Below, piece after piece: positions 1-9,198 of a DNA stretch of 64,000 nt. The notes beneath the pieces are model-generated. The model made no database searches. It was not told where the DNA came from and saw nothing but the letters and a program-made list of their open reading frames with translations. Made by a program: the position numbers and the translations under genes. This stretch comes from Pseudomonadales bacterium (GTDB taxonomy: Bacteria > Pseudomonadota > Gammaproteobacteria > Pseudomonadales > Ketobacteraceae). The DNA lies in the NCBI GenBank assembly GCA_020062665.1, contig JAGUVW010000003.1:1-64000 (forward strand), read 5' to 3'. Position 1 is the first letter of the stretch; each line of letters opens with the position of its first letter.

Positions 1-1471
1 CCCGTGCTGCGTCCTGGGTGCGCAGTGTCTGCGCCAGTTGCAGCACACGGCGTTGCAGTGCCGCACCGTCGCGCGCCGACAGCAACAGCAAGCGGGACAG
101 ATCATCCCGCTCCGCACCAGCCGGCTGCGCCTGTGTTGCACCAGTGAATTCTTCCAGCACCGCGTAAGCGTTCACGCCGCCGAAACCAAACGCACTCACA
201 CCTGCACGCAACGGCAGCGGTGAACCATCCGGCGCGCACTGCGGCTGCCAGGGCTGATTCTGCTGCACCACATAAAACGGCGAGTCCGCCAGCTCGATAT
301 GCGGGCTCAAGGTGGAAAAGCCGCGCTGCCCTGGCAGCAGACGATGACGCAGACTCAGCAGCACCTTGATCAGCCCCGCCATGCCCGCCGCCGCTTCCAG
401 ATGACCGATGTTGGCTTTCACCGAACCGATGCCACAGCGCAGCGGTGTTGCGCCATCGGCATCCGCGCCCCGGCCCAGACGGGAAAAAGCGCGTTTCAGC
501 CCGAGTATTTCGATCGGGTCGCCCAACGGTGTGCCGGTGCCGTGGGCTTCGATATAGGAACAGCTGCCAGGGGCAACGCCGGCCTGGGTCATCGCCTCGA
601 TGATGACCCGCGACTGGGCATAGGCGCTGGGCGTAGTGAGCGAACGCACCCGCCCGCCATGATTCACCGCCACACCGCGCACCACCCCCCAAACCGTGTC
701 GCCATCCGCCACTGCGCGGGCGAGCGGCTTGAGCAGCACCACGGCACAGCCTTCACCGCGCACATAACCGTCCGCTGCCGCATCGAACGCAGCACAGGCG
801 CCACGCACCGACAACATGCCGGCGCGGCCAAAGGACTGATACAACGTCGGCGACAGCAACAGATTCACCCCGCCCACCAGTGCCTGCTCGCACTGGCCGG
901 CTTCGATGGCCATCACCGCATGCTGCAGCGCCACCAGCGCACTGGAGCAGGCCGTGTCCACCGGTTCGCTCGGCCCGGTGAACCCCAGCAGATAGGACAC
1001 CCGGTTGGCCAGCATGGCGGGCGACAGTCCTGGCACCGTATAACCGTCCACCGGCGCACCGCTGGTCGCCACCAGGCTGTGATAATCCGACGTGGTGACA
1101 CCCGCGAACAATGCGGTACGGCTGCCCGCCAGACGCCGGGGATCATAGCCCGCGTTTTCGATGCAACACCACACCTGTTCCAGCAGCAGGCGCTGCTGCG
1201 GATCCAGGCAACGCGCCTCGTGAGGGGACACACCGAAAAACGCTGCATCGAAACGATCGATATCGTCGAGGAAAGCACCCCAGCGCGCCATCTCGCCGAT
1301 ACCGCTGTCGCCATCGGCCAGCGCGTGCCAGTCCCAGCGCGACGGCGGGATCTCGGTGACATGATTTTCCTGGCGGATCAGGTTGTTCCAGAACGTATCC
1401 ACATCGGGTGCTCCGGGAAACCGGCAGGCAACACCGACCACTGCAATTTCACTGGGGGAATTCGACTTCAT
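1..1471 (-). CDS. Type I polyketide synthase, N-terminal ketosynthase (3' end outside window)
   Basis: The frame stays open on the minus strand from an ATG at 1471 to the window edge, so only the first 490 residues are visible. AAGGA lies about 10 bases before the ATG. The protein opens directly with a ketosynthase domain (about residues 7-430). The active-site cysteine sits in DTACSSAL (C175), the two catalytic histidines in EAHGTGT (H310) and NIGHLEAAAG (H357). After the domain the sequence continues into a linker (SARDGAALQRR) typical of the KS-AT junction of modular or iterative type I synthases, so more domains should follow outside the window. Known for the family: decarboxylative Claisen condensation of acyl and malonyl units. 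It is divergent from the gene at 1673. The product cannot be predicted from this domain alone. Confidence 0.9.
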   Translation of the reverse strand, partial: MKSNSPSEIAVVGVACRFPGAPDVDTFWNNLIRQENHVTEIPPSRWDWHALADGDSGIGEMARWGAFLDDIDRFDAAFFGVSPHEARCLDPQQRLLLEQVWCCIENAGYDPRRLAGSRTALFAGVTTSDYHSLVATSGAPVDGYTVPGLSPAMLANRVSYLLGFTGPSEPVDTACSSALVALQHAVMAIEAGQCEQALVGGVNLLLSPTLYQSFGRAGMLSVRGACAAFDAAADGYVRGEGCAVVLLKPLARAVADGDTVWGVVRGVAVNHGGRVRSLTTPSAYAQSRVIIEAMTQAGVAPGSCSYIEAHGTGTPLGDPIEILGLKRAFSRLGRGADADGATPLRCGIGSVKANIGHLEAAAGMAGLIKVLLSLRHRLLPGQRGFSTLSPHIELADSPFYVVQQNQPWQPQCAPDGSPLPLRAGVSAFGFGGVNAYAVLEEFTGATQAQPAGAERDDLSRLLLLSARDGAALQRRVLQLAQTLRTQDAAR

Positions 1472-1593
1472 GACTACAGCATTCCTTTGACAGCGCGACC
1501 CGACATCCGGCTGCAATCCTGCAGCCTCCGGGCCATATTCCGGCCACAAAAAAGGCCGAACTGAGCGGCAATTGTGCTTTCAACCGCGGGTCA

Positions 1594-1621
1594 TTGCAAA
1601 CCCGTCCCCGTGTTCTAGGCT
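1594..1621 (+). promoter_or_regulatory. Candidate sigma70 promoter for the PDC sensor gene
   Basis: TTGCAA at 1594-1599 and TAGGCT at 1616-1621 are separated by 16 bases and lie about 50 bases before the start at 1673. The -35 matches well and the -10 weakly. Prediction by eye only. Confidence 0.35.
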
Positions 1622-1672
1622 TTAACGACAACCCGCAGGAACGCCATTCGCTTGACGCAAGGGAGTCACCCC

Positions 1673-2248
1673 ATGAAATCTCTGTTACTGATGCTTGCAC
1701 TGCTGCTGTCACCCACCTGGGCCTTTGCCGAGATGAGCCAGGCCGAACTGCAGGATCTGCTGAAAGATCGCATCGAGGGTCTGAAATTCCTCACCAAAAA
1801 CGCCCTGCTGCTGGAAGCCATCCGCGAACAGAACCGCAAGGGCATGACCCTGGACGAGATCAAGAAAATCGACGAGGAATGGAAGGCCGGCAAATCACCG
1901 CTGATCGAGGAGCTGCAGAACAACAAGGTGGGTAGTTTCCTGAAGAACATCGTCGTGCAGCAGTCCGGTGTCTACAACGAAGTGTTCCTCACCGATGCGC
2001 AAGGTGCCAACGTGGCCACCTTCCCCGCCACCAGCGACTACTGGCAGGGCGATGAAGAAAAGTTCACCAATGCCTTTGCCGGCGGCAAGGGCAAAGTCTT
2101 TGTGGGCCCGGCAGAATTCGACGAAAGCACCCAGAGCAACGCAGTGCAGATTTCCGTGCCCATGCTGTACAACAACGAAGCCATCGGCGTGCTGGTGATC
2201 GGCGTGAAAATCTCGGCGCTGGAAGCGGAAAAACTGCAGGCCAAATAA
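1673..2248 (+). CDS. Secreted PDC/Cache-type sensor domain protein
   Basis: The product has 191 residues. The ATG at 1673 is preferred over an upstream one because GGGAG precedes it and the protein then begins with a clear signal peptide (MKSLLLMLALLLSPTWAFA). The mature part looks like a free-standing periplasmic PDC/Cache fold: a helical N-terminus, then a beta-rich segment with VYNEVFLTDAQGANVA and a C-terminal VPMLYNNEAIGVLVIGVKI strand pair, as in the ligand-binding domains of chemoreceptors and sensor kinases. There is no membrane anchor or output domain, so it may work as a soluble periplasmic binding or sensing protein. It stands alone, divergent from the polyketide synthase and convergent with ptsP. 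Ligand unknown. Confidence 0.75.
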   Translation: MKSLLLMLALLLSPTWAFAEMSQAELQDLLKDRIEGLKFLTKNALLLEAIREQNRKGMTLDEIKKIDEEWKAGKSPLIEELQNNKVGSFLKNIVVQQSGVYNEVFLTDAQGANVATFPATSDYWQGDEEKFTNAFAGGKGKVFVGPAEFDESTQSNAVQISVPMLYNNEAIGVLVIGVKISALEAEKLQAK

Positions 2249-2254
2249 AACCGG

Positions 2255-4549
2255 TTACAGGGTCGGCTCTTTCGCCGGCCCTGGCAAATGCACCGGCCGG
2301 ATAAAGCTGCCCAGTCCGGCCTTGTCCATCATCAGATCCATGTGACTGCGAATGACGTGGGCGTTGTCCATCGTCCACACCTGCTGCAGGATTTCCTTCG
2401 CCCGCGACAACCCCACCTTGCGCAACACCCACTTCACCCGCAGCAGGCTGCTGGCACTCATGCTCAGCGTATCGTAACCCATCGCCATCAGCAGAATCGC
2501 ACCACGGGGATCACCCGCGAGTTCGCCACAGATCGACACCGGCTTGCCCTCGGCCTTCACTTCGGTGACCACGGTCTGCAGCGCGCGCAGCACGGCGGGA
2601 TGAAAAGCATGGTACAGATTGGCGACGCGCCGGTTGTTGCGATCCACCGCCAGAATGTATTGGGTCAGATCGTTGCTGCCCACTGACACGAAATCACACT
2701 GCTGCACGAACTCGCGGCACTGGTACACGGCCGCAGGCACCTCGATCATCACCCCCACTTCCGGCATCACCACATGGGCGCCTTCCTCCAGCACTTCCAG
2801 ATAGGCGCGGTGAATCAGGTGCATCGCTTCTTCGATTTCGGTGATCGAACTCACCATCGGCAGCATGATGCGCAGATTGTCGAGGCTTTCGCTGGCCCAC
2901 AGCATGGCGCGGATCTGCACCAGAAAAATTTCCGGGTGATCCAGCGTCACGCGAATGCCACGCCAGCCCAGAAACGGATTGTCTTCCTGGATCGGAAAAT
3001 AGGGCAGTGATTTGTCGCCGCCAATGTCCAGCGTGCGCATGGTCACCGGCGCGGGATGAAAAGCTTCCAGCTGCTGGCGATAGATTTCCATCTGTTCCAG
3101 TTCGGAGGGAAAACGGTCGCGCACCATGAACGGAATTTCGGTGCGATACAGCCCCACACCCTCGGCGCCGCGCTGCAGTGAGATGCCCACGTCGGTCATC
3201 AGGCCGGTGTTGACGTGCAGCGTCATGCGGTGGCCGTCGGTGGTGATGCACGGCAGATCCGCCACCACTTCGAGGTCTTTCGACAACTGCTTTTCTTCGT
3301 CGACGATACTCTGGTACTGCTTCAGCACCTCGCCGCTGGGGGACACGATCACTTCGCCGCGATGGCCGTCAACGATCAGCTCCAGCCCTTCCAGCCGCGA
3401 CAGCGGGAATTCACCCACCCCCACCACCGTGGGAATACCCATGGAGCGGGCGACGATCGACATGTGGCTGTTACTGGAACCGTGCTGGGACACGATGCCG
3501 ATGATGCGCTCGCGGGGAATGTCGACAAAGATGGTGGGCGTGATGTCGTCGCCGACGATGATCGCGCGCTGGGGAACGGCGCTGGCCTGTGGCTTGTTCT
3601 CCTGCAGGTAAGCCAGTACCCGCAGGCCCAGATCGCGCACGTCCGACGCCCGCGCCCGCAGGTAGGAATCCTCCATGGCCTCGAAGGCCGCCACGTGCTT
3701 CATCACCACTTCACGCAGGGCGCCCTGAGCCCAGTTGCCCGCTTCCACCTTGGCGCGGATTTCCCCCGCCAGGGCTGCGTCATCGAGCATGCGTTCATAC
3801 ACCTGGAACAGGGCCTGCTCTTCCGGCGGCAGCGTGAGCACGGCCTTCTCGCTCAACTGACGGATATCGTTGCGCACCGCCTTGATCGCTTCGTTGAGCG
3901 CCTTGATTTCCTTCTTGATGTTCTTGGCCACCCGATTGGGCACCGACTTGAAACTGGCGGGTGGATACACCACATGGGCCTTGCCGATGGCAACACCGGC
4001 ACAACCGGCCACGCCGTCGAACTTGGCGGTAAGGGTGCCCTTGTTGCCGAAGATGCCATCAATGGCGCCGGTAGCCTCCGCGTGGGCCACCACTGCCGCC
4101 AGCTGGGCCGAGATGGTGACGAGGAAGGCTTCTTCGGTCTGGTCGAAACGGCGGCTGTCGCGCTGTTGCACCACCAGCACGCCCAGCAGCTTGCGGTGGT
4201 GAATGATGGGCACGCCCAGAAAGGAGTGGAACGGCTCCTCGCCGGTTTCCTGCAGGTAGCGGAATTTGGGGTGGCTGGGGGCGTTATCCAGGTTGATGGG
4301 TTCTTCCCGCATCCCCACCTGGCCCACCAGGCCCTCGGAAAAATGCAGGGTGGCGCTACCGATGGCGGACTTGTTGAGGCCCTCGGTGGCCATCAGGTAA
4401 TAGCGGTTGGCGGCGTGATCGAGCAGATAGATGGAGCAGACTTCGGTGCCCATGGACAGACGTACCCGTGCGGCCATGACATCCAGCGCCGCCCGCAGGT
4501 CGGGCGCCGAATTGACCTCTTGCACAATCCGTCTCAGGGTTTCCAGCAT
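2255..4549 (-). CDS. ptsP: Phosphoenolpyruvate-protein phosphotransferase PtsP (EI-Ntr)
   Basis: The product has 764 residues, the usual length of PtsP. Domain order: N-terminal GAF domain (about 15-160), PEP-utiliser N-domain (about 180-300), swivelling phosphohistidine domain with GSSNSHMSI (phosphoacceptor H362), and the C-terminal TIM barrel with VGSNDLTQY and ICGEL (C674 equivalent to the enzyme I active-site cysteine). It autophosphorylates from PEP and starts the nitrogen phosphotransferase chain to NPr and EIIA-Ntr, a regulatory rather than sugar-transport pathway. The start MLETLRRIVQEVNSAP matches the family N-terminus. It follows rppH by 70 bases in the same direction, the arrangement found in Pseudomonas and enterobacteria, and probably shares its transcript. 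Confidence 0.96.
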   Translation of the reverse strand: MLETLRRIVQEVNSAPDLRAALDVMAARVRLSMGTEVCSIYLLDHAANRYYLMATEGLNKSAIGSATLHFSEGLVGQVGMREEPINLDNAPSHPKFRYLQETGEEPFHSFLGVPIIHHRKLLGVLVVQQRDSRRFDQTEEAFLVTISAQLAAVVAHAEATGAIDGIFGNKGTLTAKFDGVAGCAGVAIGKAHVVYPPASFKSVPNRVAKNIKKEIKALNEAIKAVRNDIRQLSEKAVLTLPPEEQALFQVYERMLDDAALAGEIRAKVEAGNWAQGALREVVMKHVAAFEAMEDSYLRARASDVRDLGLRVLAYLQENKPQASAVPQRAIIVGDDITPTIFVDIPRERIIGIVSQHGSSNSHMSIVARSMGIPTVVGVGEFPLSRLEGLELIVDGHRGEVIVSPSGEVLKQYQSIVDEEKQLSKDLEVVADLPCITTDGHRMTLHVNTGLMTDVGISLQRGAEGVGLYRTEIPFMVRDRFPSELEQMEIYRQQLEAFHPAPVTMRTLDIGGDKSLPYFPIQEDNPFLGWRGIRVTLDHPEIFLVQIRAMLWASESLDNLRIMLPMVSSITEIEEAMHLIHRAYLEVLEEGAHVVMPEVGVMIEVPAAVYQCREFVQQCDFVSVGSNDLTQYILAVDRNNRRVANLYHAFHPAVLRALQTVVTEVKAEGKPVSICGELAGDPRGAILLMAMGYDTLSMSASSLLRVKWVLRKVGLSRAKEILQQVWTMDNAHVIRSHMDLMMDKAGLGSFIRPVHLPGPAKEPTL

Positions 4550-4619
4550 GTTGGCACTCTCTGGCCAGGCCCGGGCCGCACGGCCGGGGAGGCTTCATTC
4601 CAGGAATCGTACTTGTTAT

Positions 4620-5117
4620 TTATTCTGCCCGCCGCTGGGCCACCACCGATTGCAGGGACGGCGCCAGCTCTTTCAGGGCCTTGCGGTACACTTCCCGCTT
4701 GAAGGACACCACCTGATTGAGCGGATACCAGTAACTGACCCAGCGCCAGTCATCGAATTCCGGCGGGTTGCCGTACTGGAAACTGACCCGGCTCTCGCTG
4801 CCGGTCAGCATCAACAAAAACCATTTCTGCTTCTGCCCGATACAGAGCGGGCGGCTGCGGTAGCGCAGGAAGCGCTTGGGCAAACGGTAACGCAGCCAGC
4901 CGGAGGTGCAGCCCACGATCTCGACATCGTGATCCTGCAGGCCGATTTCCTCGCGCAACTCGCGGTAGAGGGCGTCTTCCGGCGATTCATTTTCAGCGAT
5001 GCCACCCTGGGGAAACTGCCATGCGTCCTGGCCAACCCGGCGTGCCCACAGCACCTGGCCCTCGCGATTCGCCAGAATGATGCCGACGTTTGGCCTGTAC
5101 CCATCCTCATCAATCAC
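4620..5117 (-). CDS. rppH: RNA pyrophosphohydrolase RppH
   Basis: This Nudix hydrolase removes pyrophosphate from the 5' end of primary transcripts and so starts RNase E-dependent decay. The Nudix box GX5EX7REUXEEXGU is intact at residues 38-60 ([20 protein letters not shown] and following). Flanking family motifs [21 protein letters not shown] and [11 protein letters not shown] are present. I chose the GTG at 5117 because [13 protein letters not shown] aligns with the known RppH start and GGAA lies upstream. An in-frame ATG at 5147 would add ten residues not usual in the family. The length is 165 residues, normal for RppH. It is first in the rppH-ptsP unit and divergent from the HAD hydrolase at 5341. 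Confidence 0.95.
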   Translation of the reverse strand: MIDEDGYRPNVGIILANREGQVLWARRVGQDAWQFPQGGIAENESPEDALYRELREEIGLQDHDVEIVGCTSGWLRYRLPKRFLRYRSRPLCIGQKQKWFLLMLTGSESRVSFQYGNPPEFDDWRWVSYWYPLNQVVSFKREVYRKALKELAPSLQSVVAQRRAE

Positions 5118-5340
5118 GCTGAAAATTCCGCAGAAATGAACAAACAATAAATACCTTAGTATCGCGGATCACACAACAGCATGGCGGACAAAAACGCAGC
5201 GCCCCCGCCCGCGACCCTTTTCAATACTATAGACATATTCATTTGATTTTTCTAAGTTTTTAAATGGAGGTTCCGGGCTGTTGTTTTTTCGTCCCGGCGC
5301 CAGCTGCTACACTGGCACACACACCACAAGAGTACGCTGA

Positions 5341-5997
5341 ATGAGTCTCGCGATTTTCGATCTGGACAACACCTTGCTCCATGGCGACAGCGATCATGCC
5401 TGGGGCGAATTTCTGGTGCGCCAACAGATAGTGGAGCCGGAATTCTACCGCCGTCAGAACGATGAGTTTTATGAACTGTACAAGCAGGGCCAGCTGGATA
5501 TCCTGCAATACCTGGAGTTCGCCCTGGCGCCGCTGACCCGCTTCACGGTGGAAGAACTGGATCTGCTGCACCGCCAGTTCATGCAGGAGTTCGTGGCGCC
5601 CATGCGCCAGCGCAAGGCCGATGAGCTGTTGCAGAAGCACCGGGAACAGGGTGACTTTCTGCTGATCATCACCGCCACCAACCGCTTTGTGACCGCACCG
5701 ATCGCCCGCGCGTTGGGAGTAGATGATTTGCTGGCCACTGATCCGGAACGGGTCGGCAACCGTTATACTGGGCGGGTCAAAGGTATCCCCTGTTACCGCG
5801 AAGGCAAGGTTCAGCGGCTGCGGGAATGGCTGGAGGAAACGGAACATTCCCTCGACGACAGCTATTTCTACAGCGACTCGATCAATGACCTGCCCTTGCT
5901 GGAGGTGGTCACCCATCCCTTTGTGGTGGATGGCGATGAGCGCCTGCAGGCGGAAGCGCGCCAGCGCAACTGGCCTCTTATGTCGTTACGGGACTGA
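5341..5997 (+). CDS. HAD-IB family hydrolase (phosphoserine phosphatase-like)
   Basis: The product has 218 residues. Motif I FDLDNTLLHGDSD holds the nucleophile D7 and the acid D9, motif II is ITATNRF, and motif IV is YFYSDSINDLPLLE, which binds magnesium. The helical cap between motifs I and II is of the subfamily IB type, as in SerB-like phosphatases. Family knowledge supports hydrolysis of a small phosphomonoester in the cytoplasm; the substrate is not decided by the sequence. A homologous gene stands next to rppH-ptsP in Pseudomonas, which supports conserved synteny. It ends 12 bases before the imelysin-like lipoprotein gene, so the two are probably one transcript. Confidence 0.88.
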   Translation: MSLAIFDLDNTLLHGDSDHAWGEFLVRQQIVEPEFYRRQNDEFYELYKQGQLDILQYLEFALAPLTRFTVEELDLLHRQFMQEFVAPMRQRKADELLQKHREQGDFLLIITATNRFVTAPIARALGVDDLLATDPERVGNRYTGRVKGIPCYREGKVQRLREWLEETEHSLDDSYFYSDSINDLPLLEVVTHPFVVDGDERLQAEARQRNWPLMSLRD

Positions 5998-6009
5998 GAC
6001 GGAATCGAA

Positions 6010-7002
6010 ATGAAAGCTATGCGTTACTCTGCTGCTGCGTTGCTGGGCATTCTGGCCCTGGCCGGGTGTGAACAGCCGCCGGAAAAGCGGCCCGCCGCGC
6101 CGGCCACCGCCAATGCCAGCAATCCATCCCCCCTCACACCCGCTACCCGGGAACGCTCCCAGGCCCTGAAACAGCTGGGCGAGGAATGGCTGACCCAGCT
6201 GGCAGACTGCACGGTGCAGCTGGACGCGGACACGCGCCAGTTTCTGGGGGCCAGCCATCAGGCGGGATTGGACAACCTCAAGCAGATGCTGCATACCTGC
6301 CACACCCTGTACCAGGCCACCGAGCTGCTGCTGGGTGTAAGCCCGCAACAGCAGGCGGCGATGGACAAGGTGCGTCGCAATCTGAACAGCCCGCTGGAAC
6401 TGCCCGGCTTCGTGGACAGCATCGAGGGCTATCCCGGCAGCGGCATCGTCAATGACACCTCGCTCACCATGAGCGAAGCCACCCTGCGCCAGCAGCAGGG
6501 CCTGACCTCGGCAGAGGACGTGAGCCTGGGCTTTGATGTGATTGGGTTTCTGGTGTGGGGGGAACAGCGTTTCAATCCCCAGGTACCGGAACGGCCGCTC
6601 AAGGATCTGACCTACAAGGCTGCCTGGGAAGATGGCCGCACCGATCTGCCGGTGAGCGAGCATCCCCAGAACCGGCGCCGGCTGTATCTGCAGCTGGCCA
6701 CCACGCTGCTGAAACTGGACAGCGCCCGCCTGCTGGAAGTGTGGAAGAAAGGCCCGCTGCCGTTCACGGAAAAAGCCGCGCTGGAATGGCAGGCCCAGGT
6801 GTTGAAGAACGGCCTGGCGCTACTGGAGCGCTATCCGGGCAATTCCGATGTGCACATGGCGCTGAACCAGTGGCTGTCGAAGGTGACCGCCACCGCCGCC
6901 AACCAGCCCACCGATGGCGCCATCACGGTCGCCACCGATCCGGCCCAGCTGCGCAATGACGTGCAGCAGGCCATCGATTCCCTGCTTACAAGGCAGGGCT
7001 GA
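6010..7002 (+). CDS. Imelysin-like (IrpA/M75 family) lipoprotein with altered GxHxxE motif
   Basis: The product has 330 residues with a lipoprotein signal peptide (lipobox LAGC, Cys about residue 20), so it should be anchored in the envelope. The mostly helical body resembles imelysins: a GF..IGFLVWG segment where the family has GxHAIEFLLWG, and a later QNRRRLYLQLATTLLKLD segment. The diagnostic GxHxxE is not kept; residues 174-179 read GFDVIG, so histidine and glutamate are both replaced. Imelysins are linked to iron uptake and lie beside iron-regulated genes; here the neighbour is a HAD hydrolase. The last 17 bases overlap the convergent rlmI-like gene. Family assignment is by motif pattern, not by alignment. 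Confidence 0.65.
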   Translation: MKAMRYSAAALLGILALAGCEQPPEKRPAAPATANASNPSPLTPATRERSQALKQLGEEWLTQLADCTVQLDADTRQFLGASHQAGLDNLKQMLHTCHTLYQATELLLGVSPQQQAAMDKVRRNLNSPLELPGFVDSIEGYPGSGIVNDTSLTMSEATLRQQQGLTSAEDVSLGFDVIGFLVWGEQRFNPQVPERPLKDLTYKAAWEDGRTDLPVSEHPQNRRRLYLQLATTLLKLDSARLLEVWKKGPLPFTEKAALEWQAQVLKNGLALLERYPGNSDVHMALNQWLSKVTATAANQPTDGAITVATDPAQLRNDVQQAIDSLLTRQG

Positions 7003-8191
7003 TCCGGTACAGCAGCGCCTTGAGATAGCGGGTTTCCGGAATGGCCGGGTGCACGGGATGATCCGGGCCCTGGCCACCGCGAAACAGCAGCTGGGCGTGG
7101 CGATCCACGTGGCGGGCGGCGCCCCGCACCAGATCCTCCAGATCCGCTTCCGGCAGATGCATCGAGCAGGAACCGGACAGCAGCAGGCCGTTGGGTTCCA
7201 GCAGACGGATCGCCAGAGTATTCAGCTTCTTGTAGGCGCTGATGCCGTTGTTGAAATCCTTTCTGCGCTTGATGAAGGCCGGCGGATCGACAATTACGAC
7301 GTCGAATTTCTGCTGTTCCGCCAGCAAGGCTTCCAGCACGTCGAAGGCGTTGCCTTCCAGACAGGTCACCTGCTCTGCCACGCCCTGCTGTTCCGCGTTG
7401 GCCTGGAGCTGGTCGAGGGCAGATTCAGAGGCATCCACTGCATGTAGTTCGGTGGCGCCGGCTGCCAAACACTGCAGGCCCCAGCCGCCGACGTAGGAAA
7501 ACACGTCCAGCACCCGCTTGCCTTTCACCCAGCGCATCAGTTCACGGCGGTTTTCCCGGTGGTCGTAGAACCAGCCTGTCTTCTGGCCTTGCTGGCTGTC
7601 CACGCTGAAATGCACGCCGTTTTCTTCCACCGCCAGCTGATCGGGCCAGTTGCCGAACGCCACTTCCACACTCAGCGGCAGGCCTTCCTGTTCCCGCAGC
7701 GGGCTGTCGTTGCGCCAGAGCACGGCCTTGGGCTGCAGCACTTTTTGCAGGGCGGCCAGCAGCAGGGGTTTGAGCCGCTCCATGCCGGCGCTATTGAGCT
7801 GGACCACCAGATAGTCGCCGAAGCGGTCCACCACCAGGCCGGGCAGGCCGTCGGCGTCGCCGTAAACGAGGCGGTAAAAGGGCTCCGGATACACGGTTTC
7901 CCGCAGTTCCAGCGCGCTCTGCAGACGCTGTTCCAGCAGCTTCTGATTCAGGGCGGTGCGCCAGTCCCGGCTCAGCAGGCGGCAGCAGATCAGGGAATGG
8001 GGATTGGCATAGCCACGCCCCAGAGGCTGGCCGCTGCTGGTTTCCACGATCACTTCGGCGCCCGGTTCGAGGGCGGTCAGGGGGGTGGCAGCGATGTCCA
8101 CCTCGTTGCTGTAGATCCACAGGTGACCACTTTTAAGGCGGCGATCTTCTTTGGCTTTCAATCGGATACGGGGAATGGCATCAGCGGACAC
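6986..8191 (-). CDS. rlmI: RlmI-type 23S rRNA (cytosine-C5) methyltransferase
   Basis: The product has 401 residues from the GTG at 8191 (SADAIPRIRLKAKEDRRLKS). No ATG is available near the family start and an upstream in-frame GTG at 8266 would add an atypical leader. The N-terminal PUA domain (about 1-80) contains LKSGHLWIYSNEV. The Rossmann methyltransferase domain has VFSYVGGWGLQCLAAGA for S-adenosylmethionine binding, VDPPAFIKRRKDF, and the catalytic cysteine in SGSCSMH. The E. coli homologue makes m5C1962 in 23S rRNA; the same target is inferred here. It is divergent from the HDOD operon and its 3' end overlaps the imelysin-like gene by 17 bases in convergent orientation. Confidence 0.9.
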   Translation of the reverse strand: MSADAIPRIRLKAKEDRRLKSGHLWIYSNEVDIAATPLTALEPGAEVIVETSSGQPLGRGYANPHSLICCRLLSRDWRTALNQKLLEQRLQSALELRETVYPEPFYRLVYGDADGLPGLVVDRFGDYLVVQLNSAGMERLKPLLLAALQKVLQPKAVLWRNDSPLREQEGLPLSVEVAFGNWPDQLAVEENGVHFSVDSQQGQKTGWFYDHRENRRELMRWVKGKRVLDVFSYVGGWGLQCLAAGATELHAVDASESALDQLQANAEQQGVAEQVTCLEGNAFDVLEALLAEQQKFDVVIVDPPAFIKRRKDFNNGISAYKKLNTLAIRLLEPNGLLLSGSCSMHLPEADLEDLVRGAARHVDRHAQLLFRGGQGPDHPVHPAIPETRYLKALLYRISPAL

Positions 8192-8286
8192 GGCGTGGTC
8201 TCGGGGGCAGGGAAACAGGGACAGATGGTGGCCGACTGCTACACTGAAACACAGTGACAGCCACACGTGACGGGCGATTATACCCT

Positions 8287-9186
8287 ATGACCCACCACAC
8301 CCCACTGGACGATGAACAGATCAAGCGCATTCTGCGGGGCATCACCGTGCCGCCCCAGCCGCAGATCATCGTGGATATCCATATGGAGCAGGCCATGCCG
8401 AATCCGGATATCCGCCGCATCGGCAAGCTGATCAGCCAGGATGTGGGCCTGGCAGGCACCATTCTGAAAGTGGTGAATTCCAAGATGTTCGGCCTGAAGA
8501 ACCGCATCACCTCCATCGAGCAGGCGGTACAGATCCTGGGCCTGCAGACCCTGATCCGCATCACCGAGGGCCTGTCCATCAAAGGCCAGATGGACGACGA
8601 GACCATCATCGCCCTGGGCGGTTTCTGGGACAGCGCCATGGATGTGGCCTCGGTGGCCGCCACCATCGCCCGCGACATCGGCTACCAGTCGCCGGACAAG
8701 GCTTACTGTCTGGGCCTGTTCCACAACTGCGGCGTGCCGCTGCTGATGCAGGCCCACGCCGAGTACCAGGACATCATGCGCGAATCCTATGCCCGCCCCG
8801 GCGAACGCGTGATCGACACCGAAAATCGCCTGCTGAAAACCAATCATGCGGTGGTGGGTTATTTCGTGGCGAAATCCTGGAGCCTGCCGCCGGATCTGTG
8901 CGAGGTGATCGCCGAGCATCACAGCAGCGAGGATGTCTTCCGCGAGAACGCCCGCGCCAGCTACGACAGCGGCAAGAAAACCCTGCTGGCGATCCTGAAA
9001 ATGGCGGAGCACATCTGCGGCTTGCACAAGGTGCTGGGGAGCAGCGATGAGGATTACGAGTGGGACGCCATCAGCCACGATCTGCTGGCCTATGTGGGGC
9101 TGAGCGATCTGGATTTCGACGACATGACAGCGCGGCTGGAAAATATCGGCATTGGCCAGGGAGGCTTTCATGATCACAGCGCGTAG
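8287..9186 (+). CDS. HDOD domain signalling protein
   Basis: The product has 299 residues. The ATG at 8287 is chosen over a GTG at 8254, which lies nearer the divergent gene; neither has a strong Shine-Dalgarno sequence. Residues about 15-220 form an HDOD domain (LISQDVGLAGTILKVVNSKMFGLKNRI, then SIEQAVQILG). The canonical catalytic HD of phosphodiesterases is not obvious, as is normal for HDOD, so it is likely a cytoplasmic scaffold or regulator rather than an enzyme. It ends 12 bases before the polyamine-binding protein gene, which is itself 12 bases from the GGDEF-EAL gene. The three very likely form one operon, which suggests a role in the same cyclic-di-GMP pathway. Confidence 0.85.
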   Translation: MTHHTPLDDEQIKRILRGITVPPQPQIIVDIHMEQAMPNPDIRRIGKLISQDVGLAGTILKVVNSKMFGLKNRITSIEQAVQILGLQTLIRITEGLSIKGQMDDETIIALGGFWDSAMDVASVAATIARDIGYQSPDKAYCLGLFHNCGVPLLMQAHAEYQDIMRESYARPGERVIDTENRLLKTNHAVVGYFVAKSWSLPPDLCEVIAEHHSSEDVFRENARASYDSGKKTLLAILKMAEHICGLHKVLGSSDEDYEWDAISHDLLAYVGLSDLDFDDMTARLENIGIGQGGFHDHSA

Positions 9187-9198
9187 CAGCACACCACC

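Noticed and set aside
2249-2290. GC-rich hairpin between the PDC gene and ptsP
   Set aside because: It lies mainly inside the 3' end of ptsP and has no T tract in either direction.
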